A stretch of DNA of 49,709 nt from Streptomyces lushanensis (lineage in GTDB: Bacteria; Actinomycetota; Actinomycetes; Streptomycetales; Streptomycetaceae): NCBI RefSeq assembly GCF_001700515.1, contig NZ_MAUD01000258.1:1-49709 (forward strand). The letters run 5' to 3'. Below are positions 18,452 to 30,211 of the stretch, piece by piece. Below the pieces are notes generated by a model. That model was not told the origin of the DNA, did not search any database, and was given only the letters and a program-made list of their open reading frames with translations. Position 1 is the stretch's first letter. The number at the start of each line of letters is the position of its first letter. The position numbers were made by a program, and so were the translations under genes.

Positions 18452-19389
18452 GTGTTGCTCTCCGCCCTGACCCGGTCCAGCGCCTGCTGAAGATCCTCGG
18501 GGTAGGTGCTGGAGAACTCCACCCACCGCCCGTCCGACGGATGCTCGAAGCCCAGCCGCACCGCGTGCAGCCACTGCCGGGTCAGCCCGAGCCGCTTGGC
18601 CAGCGTCGGATCGGCGCCATAGGTCAGATCGCCCACACAGGGATGGCGGTGGGCCGCCATGTGCACCCGGATCTGGTGCGTACGCCCCGTCTCCAGCTTG
18701 ATGTCCAGCAGGGACGCCGACCGGAAGGCCTCGACCAGGTCGTAGTGCGTGACCGACGGCTTGCCCTCCGCGGTCACCGCCCACTTGTAGTCATGATGGG
18801 GATGGCGCCCGATCGGAGCGTCGATGGTCCCGCTCATCGGGTCCGGATGCCCCTGCACCAGCGCGTGGTAGCGCTTATCGACGACCCGGTCCCGGAACTG
18901 TGCCTTGAGCAGGGTGTACGCCCGCTCCGACTTGGCCACGACCATCAGCCCCGAGGTCCCGACGTCGAGCCGGTGGACGACGCCCTGGCGCTCGGCGGCG
19001 CCCGAGGTCGAGATCCGGTAGCCGGCGGCGGCGAGACCGCCGATGACCGTGGTCCCGGTCCAGCCCGGGCTCGGGTGTGCGGCCACACCGACCGGCTTGA
19101 CGATCACGACGATGTCGTCGTCGTCGTGCACGATCTCCATGCCCTCGACGGGCTCCGCCACGATCTCCACGGGCGCCGCCGCCGGAGGCATCTCCACTTC
19201 GAGCCAGGCGCCGCCGTTGACCCGCTCGGACTTCCCGACGACGGAGCCGTCGACCTGGACCTTCCCGGAGGCGGCCAGCTCCGCCGCCTTCGTACGGGAG
19301 AACCCGAACATACGGGCTATGGCGGCGTCGACGCGCTCGCCCTCCAGGCCGTCGGGTACGGGCAGCGTTCTGATCTCGGGAAAGCTCAC
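18448..19389 (-). CDS. rluD: RluD-like large-subunit rRNA pseudouridine synthase
   Basis: A 313-residue RluA/RluD-family enzyme that isomerises uridines in 23S rRNA. The N-terminal S4 RNA-binding domain (about residues 15-75, [15 protein letters not shown]) precedes the catalytic domain with the HRLD motif; D142 is the predicted catalytic Asp ([12 protein letters not shown]). The C-terminal signature is [13 protein letters not shown]. The target uridines are inferred from the family. The GTG at 19389 ([10 protein letters not shown]) was chosen by family fit; its ribosome site is weak. It follows lspA on the minus strand after about 96 bases containing two DnaA-box-like 9-mers, an adjacency common in bacteria. 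Confidence 0.92.
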   Translation of the reverse strand: MSFPEIRTLPVPDGLEGERVDAAIARMFGFSRTKAAELAASGKVQVDGSVVGKSERVNGGAWLEVEMPPAAAPVEIVAEPVEGMEIVHDDDDIVVIVKPVGVAAHPSPGWTGTTVIGGLAAAGYRISTSGAAERQGVVHRLDVGTSGLMVVAKSERAYTLLKAQFRDRVVDKRYHALVQGHPDPMSGTIDAPIGRHPHHDYKWAVTAEGKPSVTHYDLVEAFRSASLLDIKLETGRTHQIRVHMAAHRHPCVGDLTYGADPTLAKRLGLTRQWLHAVRLGFEHPSDGRWVEFSSTYPEDLQQALDRVRAESNT

Positions 19390-19429
19390 GCGTCGAGTAT
19401 GCCTTGCCGAGCCGGTGGCCGGTCCCGCC

Positions 19430-19458
19430 TGTGGACAGCCCCGGCCGCCTGTGGACAA
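19430..19458. promoter_or_regulatory. Two DnaA-box-like 9-mers in the lspA-rluD gap
   Basis: TGTGGACAG (19430-19438) and TGTGGACAA (19450-19458) occur in the same orientation, 20 bases apart. The second is the exact complement of the DnaA box TTGTCCACA; the first differs at one position. They lie upstream of rluD and could bind DnaA, either as regulation or as a titration site. Confidence 0.4.
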
Positions 19459-19485
19459 GCCCCCGACGGGCCCGGTCGGCCCCGG

Positions 19486-20055
19486 TCAGTCCTTGTGGAC
19501 GGTCCCGTCCGGGTCGAGACCCCGGAACGACAGCAGCACGATGAGGATTCCTCCGCAGACGATCGCGGAGTCGGCGAGATTGAAGACCGCGAAGTGCGCG
19601 GGAGCGATGAAGTCCACGACGGCGCCCTGGAAGACGCCCGGCGAGCGGAAGATCCGGTCGGTGAGATTGCCCAGCGCGCCGCCGAGCAGCAGTCCGAGCG
19701 CGATCGCCCAGGGCAGGCTGTAGAGCTTGCGCGCCAGCCGGGCGATCACCACGATCACGGTCGCCGCGATGATCGTGAAGATCACCGTGAACGCCTCACC
19801 GACACCGAAGGCGGCTCCGGGGTTCCTGATCGCCTCGAACCTCAGCAGATCACCGATGATCTCGATCGGCTCGTGGTGCTCCAGCTTGGCCACCACGAGC
19901 ATCTTGGAACCGAGGTCAAGCAGGTAGGCCAGGACGGCGACGGTGAAGAGCGTGGCGATCTTGCGCTTCCCCCTGGACTGCTCGGCGGGAGCCGCAGTCT
20001 CGTCGTCCACATCCGGAACATCCGGCGTACCGATAACGCGCTCCGCCTCTGCCAC
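19486..20055 (-). CDS. lspA: Prolipoprotein signal peptidase (signal peptidase II)
   Basis: A 189-residue membrane aspartyl protease that removes signal peptides from diacylglyceryl-prolipoproteins. An unusually long hydrophilic N-terminus of about 32 residues precedes four transmembrane segments. Conserved blocks are [19 protein letters not shown] and FNLADSAI; the last two carry the catalytic Asp pair. The GTG at 20055 has GAGGGA upstream. It lies between the DksA-like gene and rluD, all on the minus strand. Confidence 0.95.
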   Translation of the reverse strand: MAEAERVIGTPDVPDVDDETAAPAEQSRGKRKIATLFTVAVLAYLLDLGSKMLVVAKLEHHEPIEIIGDLLRFEAIRNPGAAFGVGEAFTVIFTIIAATVIVVIARLARKLYSLPWAIALGLLLGGALGNLTDRIFRSPGVFQGAVVDFIAPAHFAVFNLADSAIVCGGILIVLLSFRGLDPDGTVHKD

Positions 20056-20114
20056 GTGAGTCCCTCAACCTAGACGCCTGACTGAGGACGAGGGTACGGC
20101 ACCTCCGTACGCGT

Positions 20115-21026
20115 TCAGCCTCGACGTTCCTGCTTTTGTTTGTCCTCCACGCAGAGCGTGGCCCGCGGGAACGCCTGCATCCGGGCCTTGCCGATCGGCC
20201 TGCCGCAGATCTCGCAGAGACCGTAGGTGCCGGAGTCCAGCCGCTGGAGCGCGCGCTCGGTCTGCTCCAGCATCTCGCGGGCGTTGGCGGCGAGCGCCAT
20301 CTCGTGCTCGCGCGTGATGTTCTTGGTGCCGGTGTCGGCGTCGTCGTCACCGGCTCCGTCGCCGGAATCCCGCATCAGGCCGACGAGGGCGGTCTCGGAC
20401 GAGGTGATCTCGGCGGTCAGCCGGGCGATCTCGCCCTCCAGCTCGTCCCGGGCCGCGGCGACCTCCTCCTCGGTCCAGGGATCCTCGCCCGGCCGTACGG
20501 CCAGCTCATCGGGAGGGGTCACGGCGGCGTCGGCCGTGGAGACCGCTGTCGCGACCACCGAGGCGGGCTCGCCGGCCGCCGTGCTCCTGCCACCCGCAGT
20601 CTTCTTGGCTCCCACCGTTTTGGCTCCCGTCTGTTCCGCGGCCTTGGCCGCCCCCTTGGCCGCGGACGCGGCCTTCTTCGCAGGTGCCTTGCCCACCGGC
20701 GCCTTTTTCGCTGCCTTCTTCGTGGCCGTCTTCCGCGCGGACGGCTTCTCCGCCGCCCGCTTCTCCGCGGCCGGCTTCCTCTCGGCCTTCTTCGCGACGG
20801 CCTTCTGAGCCGGTGGCTTCCGGGCCGGTGCCTTCTTCGCCGGGGCCTTCTCGGCCGCCGGCTTCTTCGTTGCGGTCTTCCTCATGGAGGTCTTCTTCGC
20901 GATGGTCTTCTCGGCTGTGCTGTTCGGGGTGGTCTTCGCGGTGGTGGACTTCTTCGCCGGTGCCTTCCCGGCCGACGCCTTCCTGGCCGTGGCCGACTTC
21001 TTCGCGGCGGTCTTCTTCGCCACCAT
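20115..21026 (-). CDS. Histone-H1-like / TraR-DksA zinc-finger fusion protein
   Basis: A 303-residue protein with two parts. Residues 1 to about 150 are a Lys/Ala/Pro-rich, H1-like tail with repeated KKAPA/KKTA motifs that probably binds DNA non-specifically. The C-terminal 120 residues form a DksA/TraR-type coiled coil and finger. The finger has C271, C274 and C292, but the usual fourth Cys is D295 (LCVEDKQ). DksA-type proteins act in the RNA polymerase secondary channel; whether this one does is unknown. The ATG at 21026 follows AAGGGG. The next gene on the minus strand is lspA. Confidence 0.85.
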   Translation of the reverse strand: MVAKKTAAKKSATARKASAGKAPAKKSTTAKTTPNSTAEKTIAKKTSMRKTATKKPAAEKAPAKKAPARKPPAQKAVAKKAERKPAAEKRAAEKPSARKTATKKAAKKAPVGKAPAKKAASAAKGAAKAAEQTGAKTVGAKKTAGGRSTAAGEPASVVATAVSTADAAVTPPDELAVRPGEDPWTEEEVAAARDELEGEIARLTAEITSSETALVGLMRDSGDGAGDDDADTGTKNITREHEMALAANAREMLEQTERALQRLDSGTYGLCEICGRPIGKARMQAFPRATLCVEDKQKQERRG

Positions 21027-21317
21027 GGCCGCGGCCCCTTCACACATTGTGATCTTGCTCGCGAATCGTGCTGGGACGATAAATCGACACCAGCCCCGCG
21101 GCAACGGGGCACGCCGCCGCTTCGGCCCTCCCCATGGCGTGACAAGACGAGCCTCCATCCGTTGTGCCCAGCTCGCCGCCCGGTAATCCGCCGCCGGGCG
21201 GCCACAAAGTCCGAAAGGGCCGGTATAACCATTCGGGTCATACGTTCGGCCGTACGGCACCTCCGCCGGAAACCGGTCGGCCCCGCCGTCCACCGCCCCG
21301 TACACTGGGCTCCAGCG
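21027..21317. other. Divergent promoter region of the DksA-like gene and ileS
   Basis: Between the DksA-like gene start and the T-box leader, 291 bases carry no credible gene. AT-rich bases near 21050-21085 may contain the minus-strand promoter. The plus-strand side ends at the TACACT word noted separately. Confidence 0.5.
21301..21306 (+). promoter_or_regulatory. ileS: Possible -10 element for the ileS leader
   Basis: TACACT at 21301-21306 resembles a sigma-70-like -10 hexamer and sits just before the start of the recognisable T-box leader. No good -35 is seen 17-18 bases upstream, so this is tentative. Confidence 0.35.
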
Positions 21318-21596
21318 AAAGGCGTGGATGGGGACGAGTAGCGTCGTACGCGGCCATGAGCGACCCGGGGACGGTGCGAGCCCGGGGGCAGAGCGCGATG
21401 TGAAGGATCACCCCGGAGCCGCCGGAAGAAAGCCCTGGTCGGATCGCTGGACCCGGTGCGAGTAGAACCGGCAGCGCGACCCCAATGAGGGGGCCGCGGG
21501 CGGAGCGCGCCCGGGGCCAAGGAGGGTGGTACCGCGGGAGCCCAGGCTCTCGTCCCTCCGACGGAGATGTCGCAGTTCCGCCGGAGGAAGCGCCCC
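21318..21596 (+). ncRNA. T-box riboswitch (ileS leader, translational type)
   Basis: The leader of ileS holds the conserved T-box TGGTACCGCG at 21527-21536. A specifier-like ATC (Ile) lies at 21407-21409 beside a short helix (CCGGGG 21382-21387 with CCCCGG 21411-21416). In the charged or uncharged states two pairings compete. GGAGGG at 21521-21526 can pair with CCCTCC at 21554-21559 (antisequestrator). Alternatively CCTCCG at 21555-21560 can pair with CGGAGG at 21582-21587, which is the ileS ribosome site. This gives control of translation initiation by uncharged tRNA-Ile, as known for actinobacterial ileS. The 5' boundary is approximate. Confidence 0.9.
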
Positions 21597-24755
<3,159 letters not shown>

Positions 24756-24763
24756 CCCCGGCG

Positions 24764-24797
24764 GGGTAGGGGGGCCTCCTCCCCCACCCCGCACCGG
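24764..24797. terminator. Imperfect GC stem after ileS
   Basis: A G-run (GGGGTAGGGGG) and a later C-run (CCCCCACCCC) can pair with one bulged base across a short loop, directly after the ileS stop. It may aid termination ahead of the stronger hairpin at 24860. Confidence 0.4.
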
Positions 24798-24859
24798 GCC
24801 CGGTCTCTGGAGGGGCGGAAAAGGGAAGGGACGGGCCGCCCGCGGCGGAAGCGCGTACA

Positions 24860-24903
24860 CACAAGGGCCGGGCCCGGGGAGATCCCCGGGCCCGGCCCTT
24901 GTG
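24860..24903. terminator. Perfect 20-bp bidirectional terminator
   Basis: 24860-24879 and 24884-24903 are perfectly complementary over 20 bases, with a four-base AGAT loop. The hairpin sits between the convergent genes ileS and divIVA, ends in an AAGG/CCTT flank and contains the GGGCCGGGCCCGGGG run. It is the strongest stem seen in the window. Confidence 0.88.
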
Positions 24904-24940
24904 ACTGCCGACGGCTACGCGTTACCCGCGCGCGGCCACG

Positions 24941-26194
24941 TCAGTTGTCGTCCTCGTCGATCAGAAATCCCCGCATCGGCGACGGTGCCTGCTGCATCGG
25001 CTGCGGCGCCTGCGGCCGTACCGGTGCCATCGGCTGCGTCATCGCCGGGGACATCTGCTGCTGACCGCCGTACGACGGGCCCGAGGGGCCGCCGTGACCC
25101 ATGGAGGGCCCGCCCATCCCGCCGTGCCCCATCGCACCCGCTCCGGCCGGAGCCATCGACGGGGACGGCGGCAGCGAAGCCGTCGCCGGGGTACGCGGCG
25201 GGGCCAGCGAGTCGTCCGCCTGGGTCTCCAACTGACGGAGCTGGCTCTCCAGGTAGGACTTCAGACGCGTCCGGTACTCGCGCTCGAAGCCACGCAGATC
25301 CTCGACCTTGCGCTCCAGCGTCGCGCGCGCGGACTCCAGCGAGCCCATCGCCACACGGTGCTTCTCCTGCGCGTCCCGCTCCAGCGCGTCCGCCTTGGCG
25401 CGCGCGTCGCGCTCCAGGCCCTCGGCGCGGCTGCGCGCCTCACCGACGATCTTGTTCGCCTCGGAGCGCGCCTCGGCGATCGCCTGGTCGGCGGTCTGCT
25501 GGGCGAGCGAGAGCACCCGCGCGGCACTGTCGCCGCCGGGTCCCTGACCGGGCTGCTGCATCTGCGGGCCGTGGCCGCCCATGGGGCCGCCCATCGGTCC
25601 ACCCATGGGACCGCCCTGCATCGGGCCGCCCTGCATGGGACCGCCCTGGCCCATCGGACCACCCTGCATCGGGCCGCCCTGGCCCATGGGGCCGCCCTGC
25701 ATGGGACCACCCTGGCCCATCGGACCACCCTGCATCGGGCCGCCCTGACCCATCGGACCGCCCTGCATGGGACCACCCTGCATGGGGCCGCCCTGCATCG
25801 GTCCCGGGCCGTGCTGGCCACGCGGGTCATGACCCTGCGGACCGTGGCCACTCGGTCCCGCGGGGAGCTGCGGAGCGCCACCGGGCAGCTGGGGCGGACC
25901 CATCTGCGGCGGCTGCTGCTGGACCGGCGGTCCGGATATGGCGGCGGGGACAGGCGCACCGGGACGGTCCTGCTGTTCCGGAGGCTTGCGCATGCCCTGC
26001 TGCTGCTGGTTCTGCGCGGCGGCACGCGTCGCGGCGGCCAGCTTCGCGCGCAGGTCCTCGTTCTCGCGGAGCAGGCGCGTCAGTTCGGCCTCGACCTCGT
26101 CGAGAAAGGCATCGACCTCGTCCTCGTCGTAGCCTTCTCGGAGGCGGACGGTCGTGAACTGCTTGTTCCGCACGTCCTCAGGGGTCAATGGCAT
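24941..26194 (-). CDS. divIVA: DivIVA polar growth / septum-site protein
   Basis: A 417-residue DivIVA (Wag31-like) protein that recruits the polar cell wall growth machinery at hyphal tips. The N-terminal lipid-binding domain is recognisable (MPLTPEDVRNKQFTTVRLRE) and is followed by a coiled coil. A Gln/Pro/Gly/Met-rich region with repeats of the GGPMQGGPMGQ type lies at about residues 125-205. A second long coiled coil and a Pro/Gly/Met-rich tail ending RGFLIDEDDN follow. The ATG at 26194 is preceded by GAGG/GAAG. The length is close to other Streptomyces DivIVA proteins. Confidence 0.95.
   Translation of the reverse strand: MPLTPEDVRNKQFTTVRLREGYDEDEVDAFLDEVEAELTRLLRENEDLRAKLAAATRAAAQNQQQQGMRKPPEQQDRPGAPVPAAISGPPVQQQPPQMGPPQLPGGAPQLPAGPSGHGPQGHDPRGQHGPGPMQGGPMQGGPMQGGPMGQGGPMQGGPMGQGGPMQGGPMGQGGPMQGGPMGQGGPMQGGPMQGGPMGGPMGGPMGGHGPQMQQPGQGPGGDSAARVLSLAQQTADQAIAEARSEANKIVGEARSRAEGLERDARAKADALERDAQEKHRVAMGSLESARATLERKVEDLRGFEREYRTRLKSYLESQLRQLETQADDSLAPPRTPATASLPPSPSMAPAGAGAMGHGGMGGPSMGHGGPSGPSYGGQQQMSPAMTQPMAPVRPQAPQPMQQAPSPMRGFLIDEDDN
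25590..25805 (-). repeat. divIVA: Gly-Met-Gln-Pro repeat tract inside divIVA
   Basis: The DNA here repeats a 33-base-type unit (GGGCCGCCCTG with CATCGG/CATGGG variants) encoding tandem GGPMQ and GGPMGQ blocks. It is in-frame, so unit loss or gain would only change the linker length. It lies between the two coiled coils. Confidence 0.85.
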
Positions 26195-26243
26195 CTCTTC
26201 TTCACCTCTACGTAGTCGTCGGCAGTCGGCAAGACCGTATCGT

Positions 26244-26540
26244 TCACATCCCCCTCGCAAGAGTGCTCACCAGCGAGATCAGGATGTAGACGATGATCAT
26301 CAGAACGAAGAAGGACAGGTCGAGTGCCACGCCCCCGAGACGCAACGGCGGGATGAACCGCCGAAGAAGCTTGAGCGGTGGATCCGTGACAGTGTAGGTG
26401 GCCTCCAGAACGACCACCATCGCCTTGCCGGGCTGCCATGAGCGGGCGAACTGGAAGACGTAGTCCATGACCAACCGGAAAATAAGCACGATGAGGAAGC
26501 ACATCAGCGCGATGTAGACCACCTGTAGTGCGACGCCCAT
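26244..26540 (-). CDS. YggT-family membrane protein
   Basis: A 98-residue protein with two hydrophobic segments (about 4-25 and 74-95) and the YggT core motif VTDPPLKLLRRFIPP. YggT proteins are found beside sepF and divIVA in many Gram-positive genomes, with a role in membrane or division that is not well defined. The ATG at 26540 has a purine-rich site upstream. It is the gene between sepF and divIVA, all on the minus strand. Confidence 0.9.
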   Translation of the reverse strand: MGVALQVVYIALMCFLIVLIFRLVMDYVFQFARSWQPGKAMVVVLEATYTVTDPPLKLLRRFIPPLRLGGVALDLSFFVLMIIVYILISLVSTLARGM

Positions 26541-26632
26541 CCCGCTGCTTCCCTCTCCCCTGGCTCACTCTGGTCCGGTCCCGCGCCGGGCCGTTCCCGT
26601 CGCGCGACCGGGTCGTTCCCGGTGCTGTGTTC

Positions 26633-27268
26633 CTAGCTCTGGTTGAAGAACCCGCCCTCTGCGATGCGGGCCTTGTCCTCCGCCGTGACATCGACGTTAG
26701 CAGGAGACAGCAGGAACACCTTCTGCGTCACCCGTTCAATGCTGCCATGGAGACCGAAGACCAGTCCCGCGGCAAAGTCGACAAGTCGCTTCGCATCGGT
26801 GTCGTCCATCTCCGTGAGATTCATGATCACCGGAGTGCCCTCACGGAAGTGTTCCCCGATGGTACGGGCCTCGTTGTAGGTCCTCGGGTGCAATGTGGTG
26901 ATGCGGTAGGGCTCCCGCTCGGACACAACCTTGGGCATGATCACCGGTGCGTTCTTCTCCAGACTCGGACGTTCAGGTGTGATGGATGCCACGGGGGCGA
27001 TTCGCGCCGGACGCCCGATTTCGGCCCCCAGCGACACCGGTTCGCGCTCGCGTTCACGTTGGGCGGGAGGCTGAACCACCCGCATCGGCTCTTCCCGCTC
27101 CCGTTCCCGCTCACGCTCCTGCTGGTGCACGGGCTGGTGGCGCCGGTGCTCCCGCTCGGGTTCAGGCTCGGGTTCGAAATCGTCGTCGGGGTCAAAACCC
27201 CGGCCGTCGTACCCATCGTCCTCCACGAGGCCGAGGTAGACCGCCATCTTGCGCATCGCGCCGGCCAT
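26633..27268 (-). CDS. sepF: SepF cell division protein
   Basis: A 211-residue SepF that tethers FtsZ to the membrane, replacing FtsA in actinobacteria. The short N-terminal amphipathic stretch [10 protein letters not shown] is followed by an acidic and Glu/Arg-rich linker ([12 protein letters not shown], then RERERE) and the C-terminal SepF domain (about 110-205), with [16 protein letters not shown] and LHGSIERVT. The ATG at 27268 has GGAGG upstream at about ten bases. An inverted repeat lies in its leader. Confidence 0.95.
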   Translation of the reverse strand: MAGAMRKMAVYLGLVEDDGYDGRGFDPDDDFEPEPEPEREHRRHQPVHQQEREREREREEPMRVVQPPAQREREREPVSLGAEIGRPARIAPVASITPERPSLEKNAPVIMPKVVSEREPYRITTLHPRTYNEARTIGEHFREGTPVIMNLTEMDDTDAKRLVDFAAGLVFGLHGSIERVTQKVFLLSPANVDVTAEDKARIAEGGFFNQS

Positions 27269-27290
27269 GCTCTGAGTCCTCCGCTCTGTG

Positions 27291-27326
27291 GTGGATCGGC
27301 CTCGTCACCAAGTGCCCGCGATCCAC
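27291..27326. promoter_or_regulatory. sepF: Inverted repeat in the sepF leader
   Basis: GTGGATCG at 27291-27298 and CGATCCAC at 27319-27326 are perfect inverted copies with a 20-base gap. They lie in the 124-base gap between yggS and sepF, upstream of the sepF ribosome site. This may be an operator or an RNA stem, and no known binding motif is recognised in it. Confidence 0.4.
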
Positions 27327-27392
27327 TAGGCCCGCCCGCCTTTCGGCGGAAATGACCATATTTTCTGCTGTGGTCCGACTTGCTTCGCGACG

Positions 27393-28112
27393 TTACCCGA
27401 GCCGGGGTCGGACTCCGAGTACCGCCGTACCGACGCGAACATGTGTCGCTCCCGCCATTACCGCGTCCTCAAGGTCCGAGCTCATCCCTGCTGAGACCAT
27501 GTTCGCAGCCGGATGGTCCGCGCGCAGGCGGGATGAGAATTCCAGCAGCCGCTCGAACGCCGCCCGTTGCCGGCCCGCGTACGGACCGGCGAGCGGCGCC
27601 ACGGTCATCAGACCGCCGAGCCGCAGTCCCGGCGCCCCGGCCACCGCCGTGGCCAACTCCTCGATCCCGTCGGGCGCCACCCCGCCGCGCGCCCCGCGTG
27701 CGCCGGACTCCGCGTCGAGCGCGACCTGGATCAGGCAGACCGGTTCACGCCCCGCGCGGACGGCCGCCGAGGAGAGGGCCGAGACCAGTCTGATCCGGTC
27801 GACGGACTGCACGACATCGGCGTAAGTGGCGACGGAGCGGACCTTGTTCGTCTGCAACTGGCCAACGAAATGCCACATGAGCGACAAATCCGCACAAGCG
27901 TCGGCTTTCGGGGCGGCATCCTGATCACGGTTCTCGGCCACATGCCGTACGCCGAGTTCATGGAGCAGTCGTACATCACTCGCGGGATAGGTCTTGGTGA
28001 CCACGATCAGGGTCACCTCCTCCCGCTGACGGCCCGCCGCCGCACAGGCGGAGACGATACGTTCCTCCACCGTGGCGAGATTCGCCGCGAGTTCGGTTCT
28101 GCGATCGTTCAT
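27393..28112 (-). CDS. YggS-family PLP-binding protein
   Basis: A 239-residue pyridoxal-phosphate homeostasis protein of the YggS/PLPBP family, single TIM-barrel fold. K40 in VVTKTYP is the predicted PLP-lysine; HFVGQLQTNK and GLMTVAP, with SAGMSSDLEDAV near the C-terminus, are family motifs. It binds PLP without known enzyme activity. The ATG at 28112 follows six bases after the pgeF stop, so the two are co-transcribed. The dcw position is standard for Gram-positive bacteria. Confidence 0.93.
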   Translation of the reverse strand: MNDRRTELAANLATVEERIVSACAAAGRQREEVTLIVVTKTYPASDVRLLHELGVRHVAENRDQDAAPKADACADLSLMWHFVGQLQTNKVRSVATYADVVQSVDRIRLVSALSSAAVRAGREPVCLIQVALDAESGARGARGGVAPDGIEELATAVAGAPGLRLGGLMTVAPLAGPYAGRQRAAFERLLEFSSRLRADHPAANMVSAGMSSDLEDAVMAGATHVRVGTAVLGVRPRLG

Positions 28113-28118
28113 GCGCTC

Positions 28119-28847
28119 TCAGTCCAGCCAGACATATCCGGCGAGCCGCCCGGTCGTGCGGTCGCGGCGGTACGAGTAGTGGTCGTCCGACTCCAGTGTG
28201 CAGACCCCGGCGTGCCGCCGGTCCTCGACCCCCAGCGCCGCGAGTTGCGCGTGGACTCCGGCGGTGACGTCGACCGCCGGGGTCGACCAGCTCGTCTCGG
28301 ACCAGGACTCCGGTACCGCGGCGGCCACCTCGTCCCGCATCGCCGCCGGGACCTCGTAGCAGCGCCCGCAGACCGCGGGACCGGTACGGGCGGTGATCCT
28401 GGACGGTTCGGCGCCGAGCGCGATCATGGCCTCGACGGCGGCCGGGACGACTCCGGCGACCATACCGGGACGTCCCGCGTGGGCGGCGGCGACGATCCCG
28501 GCAACCGGATCGGCCAGCAGCACGGGAACGCAGTCCGCGGTGAGTACGGCGAGCGCCAGCCCGCGCCGTACGGTGACGAGCGCGTCGACGGCGGGGATCT
28601 CCCCGCTCGTCCACGGTCCTTCGACCACGGCCACGTCGCGGCCGTGCACCTGGTTCATCCAGACGACCCGCGCCGGGTCGAGCGCCAGCGACTTCGCCGC
28701 GAGTTCACGGTTGGCCCGTACGGCCCCGGGATCGTCGCCGACCGCGCCACCGAGGTTGAGCCGCTCATACGGAGCGGCGCTCACCCCGCCCCACCGGTCG
28801 GTGAAGGCGAAGTGCGCGCCGCTCAGTGTCTCGTGCCTGCCTATCAC
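28119..28847 (-). CDS. pgeF: YfiH/PgeF-family polyphenol oxidase-like protein
   Basis: A 242-residue YfiH/DUF152 protein. Such proteins bind a metal and have been linked to peptidoglycan editing (removing L-Ser from wrong UDP-MurNAc precursors in E. coli) and to polyphenol oxidase activity. Motifs are NQVHG, TADCVPV, HAGRPG and CGRCYEV; the usual HAGWRG is HAGRPG here. The GTG at 28847 overlaps the ftsZ stop (GTGA), so it is coupled to ftsZ translation. Confidence 0.88.
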   Translation of the reverse strand: MIGRHETLSGAHFAFTDRWGGVSAAPYERLNLGGAVGDDPGAVRANRELAAKSLALDPARVVWMNQVHGRDVAVVEGPWTSGEIPAVDALVTVRRGLALAVLTADCVPVLLADPVAGIVAAAHAGRPGMVAGVVPAAVEAMIALGAEPSRITARTGPAVCGRCYEVPAAMRDEVAAAVPESWSETSWSTPAVDVTAGVHAQLAALGVEDRRHAGVCTLESDDHYSYRRDRTTGRLAGYVWLD

Positions 28848-30055
28848 TTCAAGAAGTCCGGAACGTCCAGCTCCTCGGCCTGGCTGTCCTGCTGGTACGG
28901 ACGGGCCGGGGGAACATGCGGCGGGTGCACCGGCGAGAGGGGCTTCTCGTTGGACACCGGGGCGGGGTCGTGCTTGGCCGGACGGTCCTCGCGCGGCGGC
29001 ACGGTTCCCAGTCCGCTCGTGGACCGGCCGCTGTCCACCCGGGACGGGGCCGGCTGGTCGTCGCGCTTGCTCGAAGCGCCGAGCACGGTCTCGCGCCGGG
29101 TCGGCGGCTGCCCGCCGTCGAAGCCGGCCGCGATGACGGTGACCCGTACCTCGTCACCGAGGGCGTCGTCGATGACGGCGCCGAAGATGATGTTGGCCTC
29201 GGGGTGGGCCGCCTCGCTCACCAGCTGGGCCGCCTCGTTGATCTCGAAGAGACCGAGGTCGGAGCCGCCGGAGATGGAGAGCAGGACACCGCGCGCGCCG
29301 TCGATGGACGCTTCGAGGAGCGGCGAGGAGATCGCCATCTCGGCGGCGGCCACCGCGCGGTCGTCGCCGCGGGCCGAGCCGATGCCCATGAGCGCCGAGC
29401 CCGCCTCGGACATCACGGACTTGACGTCGGCGAAGTCGAGGTTGATCAGACCGGGGGTGGTGATGAGGTCGGTGATGCCCTGGACGCCGGAGAGCAGGAC
29501 CTGGTCGGCCGACTTGAACGCGTCGAGCACACTGACCTGGCGGTCCGAGATGGAGAGCAGCCGGTCGTTGGGGATGACGATGAGGGTGTCGACCTCTTCG
29601 CGGAGTTCGGCGATGCCGTCCTCGGCCTGGTTCGCGCGGCGGCGGCCCTCGAAGGTGAACGGGCGGGTGACCACACCGATCGTGAGTGCCCCGAGCGAGC
29701 GGGCGATGTTGGCCACGACGGGCGCGCCGCCCGTGCCGGTGCCGCCGCCCTCCCCGGCGGTGACGAAGACCATGTCGGCCCCCTTGAGGACCTCCTCGAT
29801 CTCCTCACGGTGGTCCTCTGCCGCCTTGCGGCCGACGGCCGGGTTGGCTCCGGCCCCGAGGCCGCGGGTGAGTTCCCTGCCGACGTCGAGCTTGACGTCG
29901 GCGTCGCTCATCAACAGGGCTTGCGCGTCGGTGTTGATCGCGATGAACTCGACACCCTTGAGGCCGACCTCGATCATTCGGTTGATGGCATTGACACCAC
30001 CGCCGCCGACACCGATGACCTTGATGACTGCGAGGTAGTTCTGCGGTGCTGCCAC
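28844..30055 (-). CDS. ftsZ: Cell division GTPase FtsZ
   Basis: A 403-residue tubulin-like GTPase that forms the Z-ring and the Z-ladders of sporulating hyphae. The tubulin signature is in [14 protein letters not shown], and [13 protein letters not shown] is the N-terminal nucleotide loop. An acidic and Pro-rich linker leads to the conserved C-terminal DVPDFLK, the binding site for SepF. The GTG at 30055 ([10 protein letters not shown]) has GAGAGG upstream. It is followed by pgeF with a four-base overlap and preceded by a 276-base promoter region. Confidence 0.97.
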   Translation of the reverse strand: MAAPQNYLAVIKVIGVGGGGVNAINRMIEVGLKGVEFIAINTDAQALLMSDADVKLDVGRELTRGLGAGANPAVGRKAAEDHREEIEEVLKGADMVFVTAGEGGGTGTGGAPVVANIARSLGALTIGVVTRPFTFEGRRRANQAEDGIAELREEVDTLIVIPNDRLLSISDRQVSVLDAFKSADQVLLSGVQGITDLITTPGLINLDFADVKSVMSEAGSALMGIGSARGDDRAVAAAEMAISSPLLEASIDGARGVLLSISGGSDLGLFEINEAAQLVSEAAHPEANIIFGAVIDDALGDEVRVTVIAAGFDGGQPPTRRETVLGASSKRDDQPAPSRVDSGRSTSGLGTVPPREDRPAKHDPAPVSNEKPLSPVHPPHVPPARPYQQDSQAEELDVPDFLK

Positions 30056-30150
30056 GTCGAAGGCCTCTCGCCTCGAGTTACGTGTCGCCGCTCCGCCGAT
30101 GTGGCGCCGCGACGACTGATGCCGATGGGACGGTCCGAAACGCCGACCCA

Positions 30151-30175
30151 AACCCTGACGTTGAAGTTCAGGGTT
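30151..30175. promoter_or_regulatory. ftsZ: Inverted repeat in the ftsZ leader
   Basis: AACCCTGA (30151-30158) and TCAGGGTT (30168-30175) are perfect inverted copies with a nine-base gap, between the ftsZ start and the proposed promoter. It could be an operator or leader stem. Confidence 0.45.
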
Positions 30176-30211
30176 ACCAGTGTGTCCGCTTCTTGGACTC
30201 TTCCGAACAGG

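Noticed and set aside
25590..25805. Repeat tract in divIVA as a CRISPR-like or mobile repeat
   Set aside because: The repeats are in-frame, lack spacers and encode a low-complexity linker.
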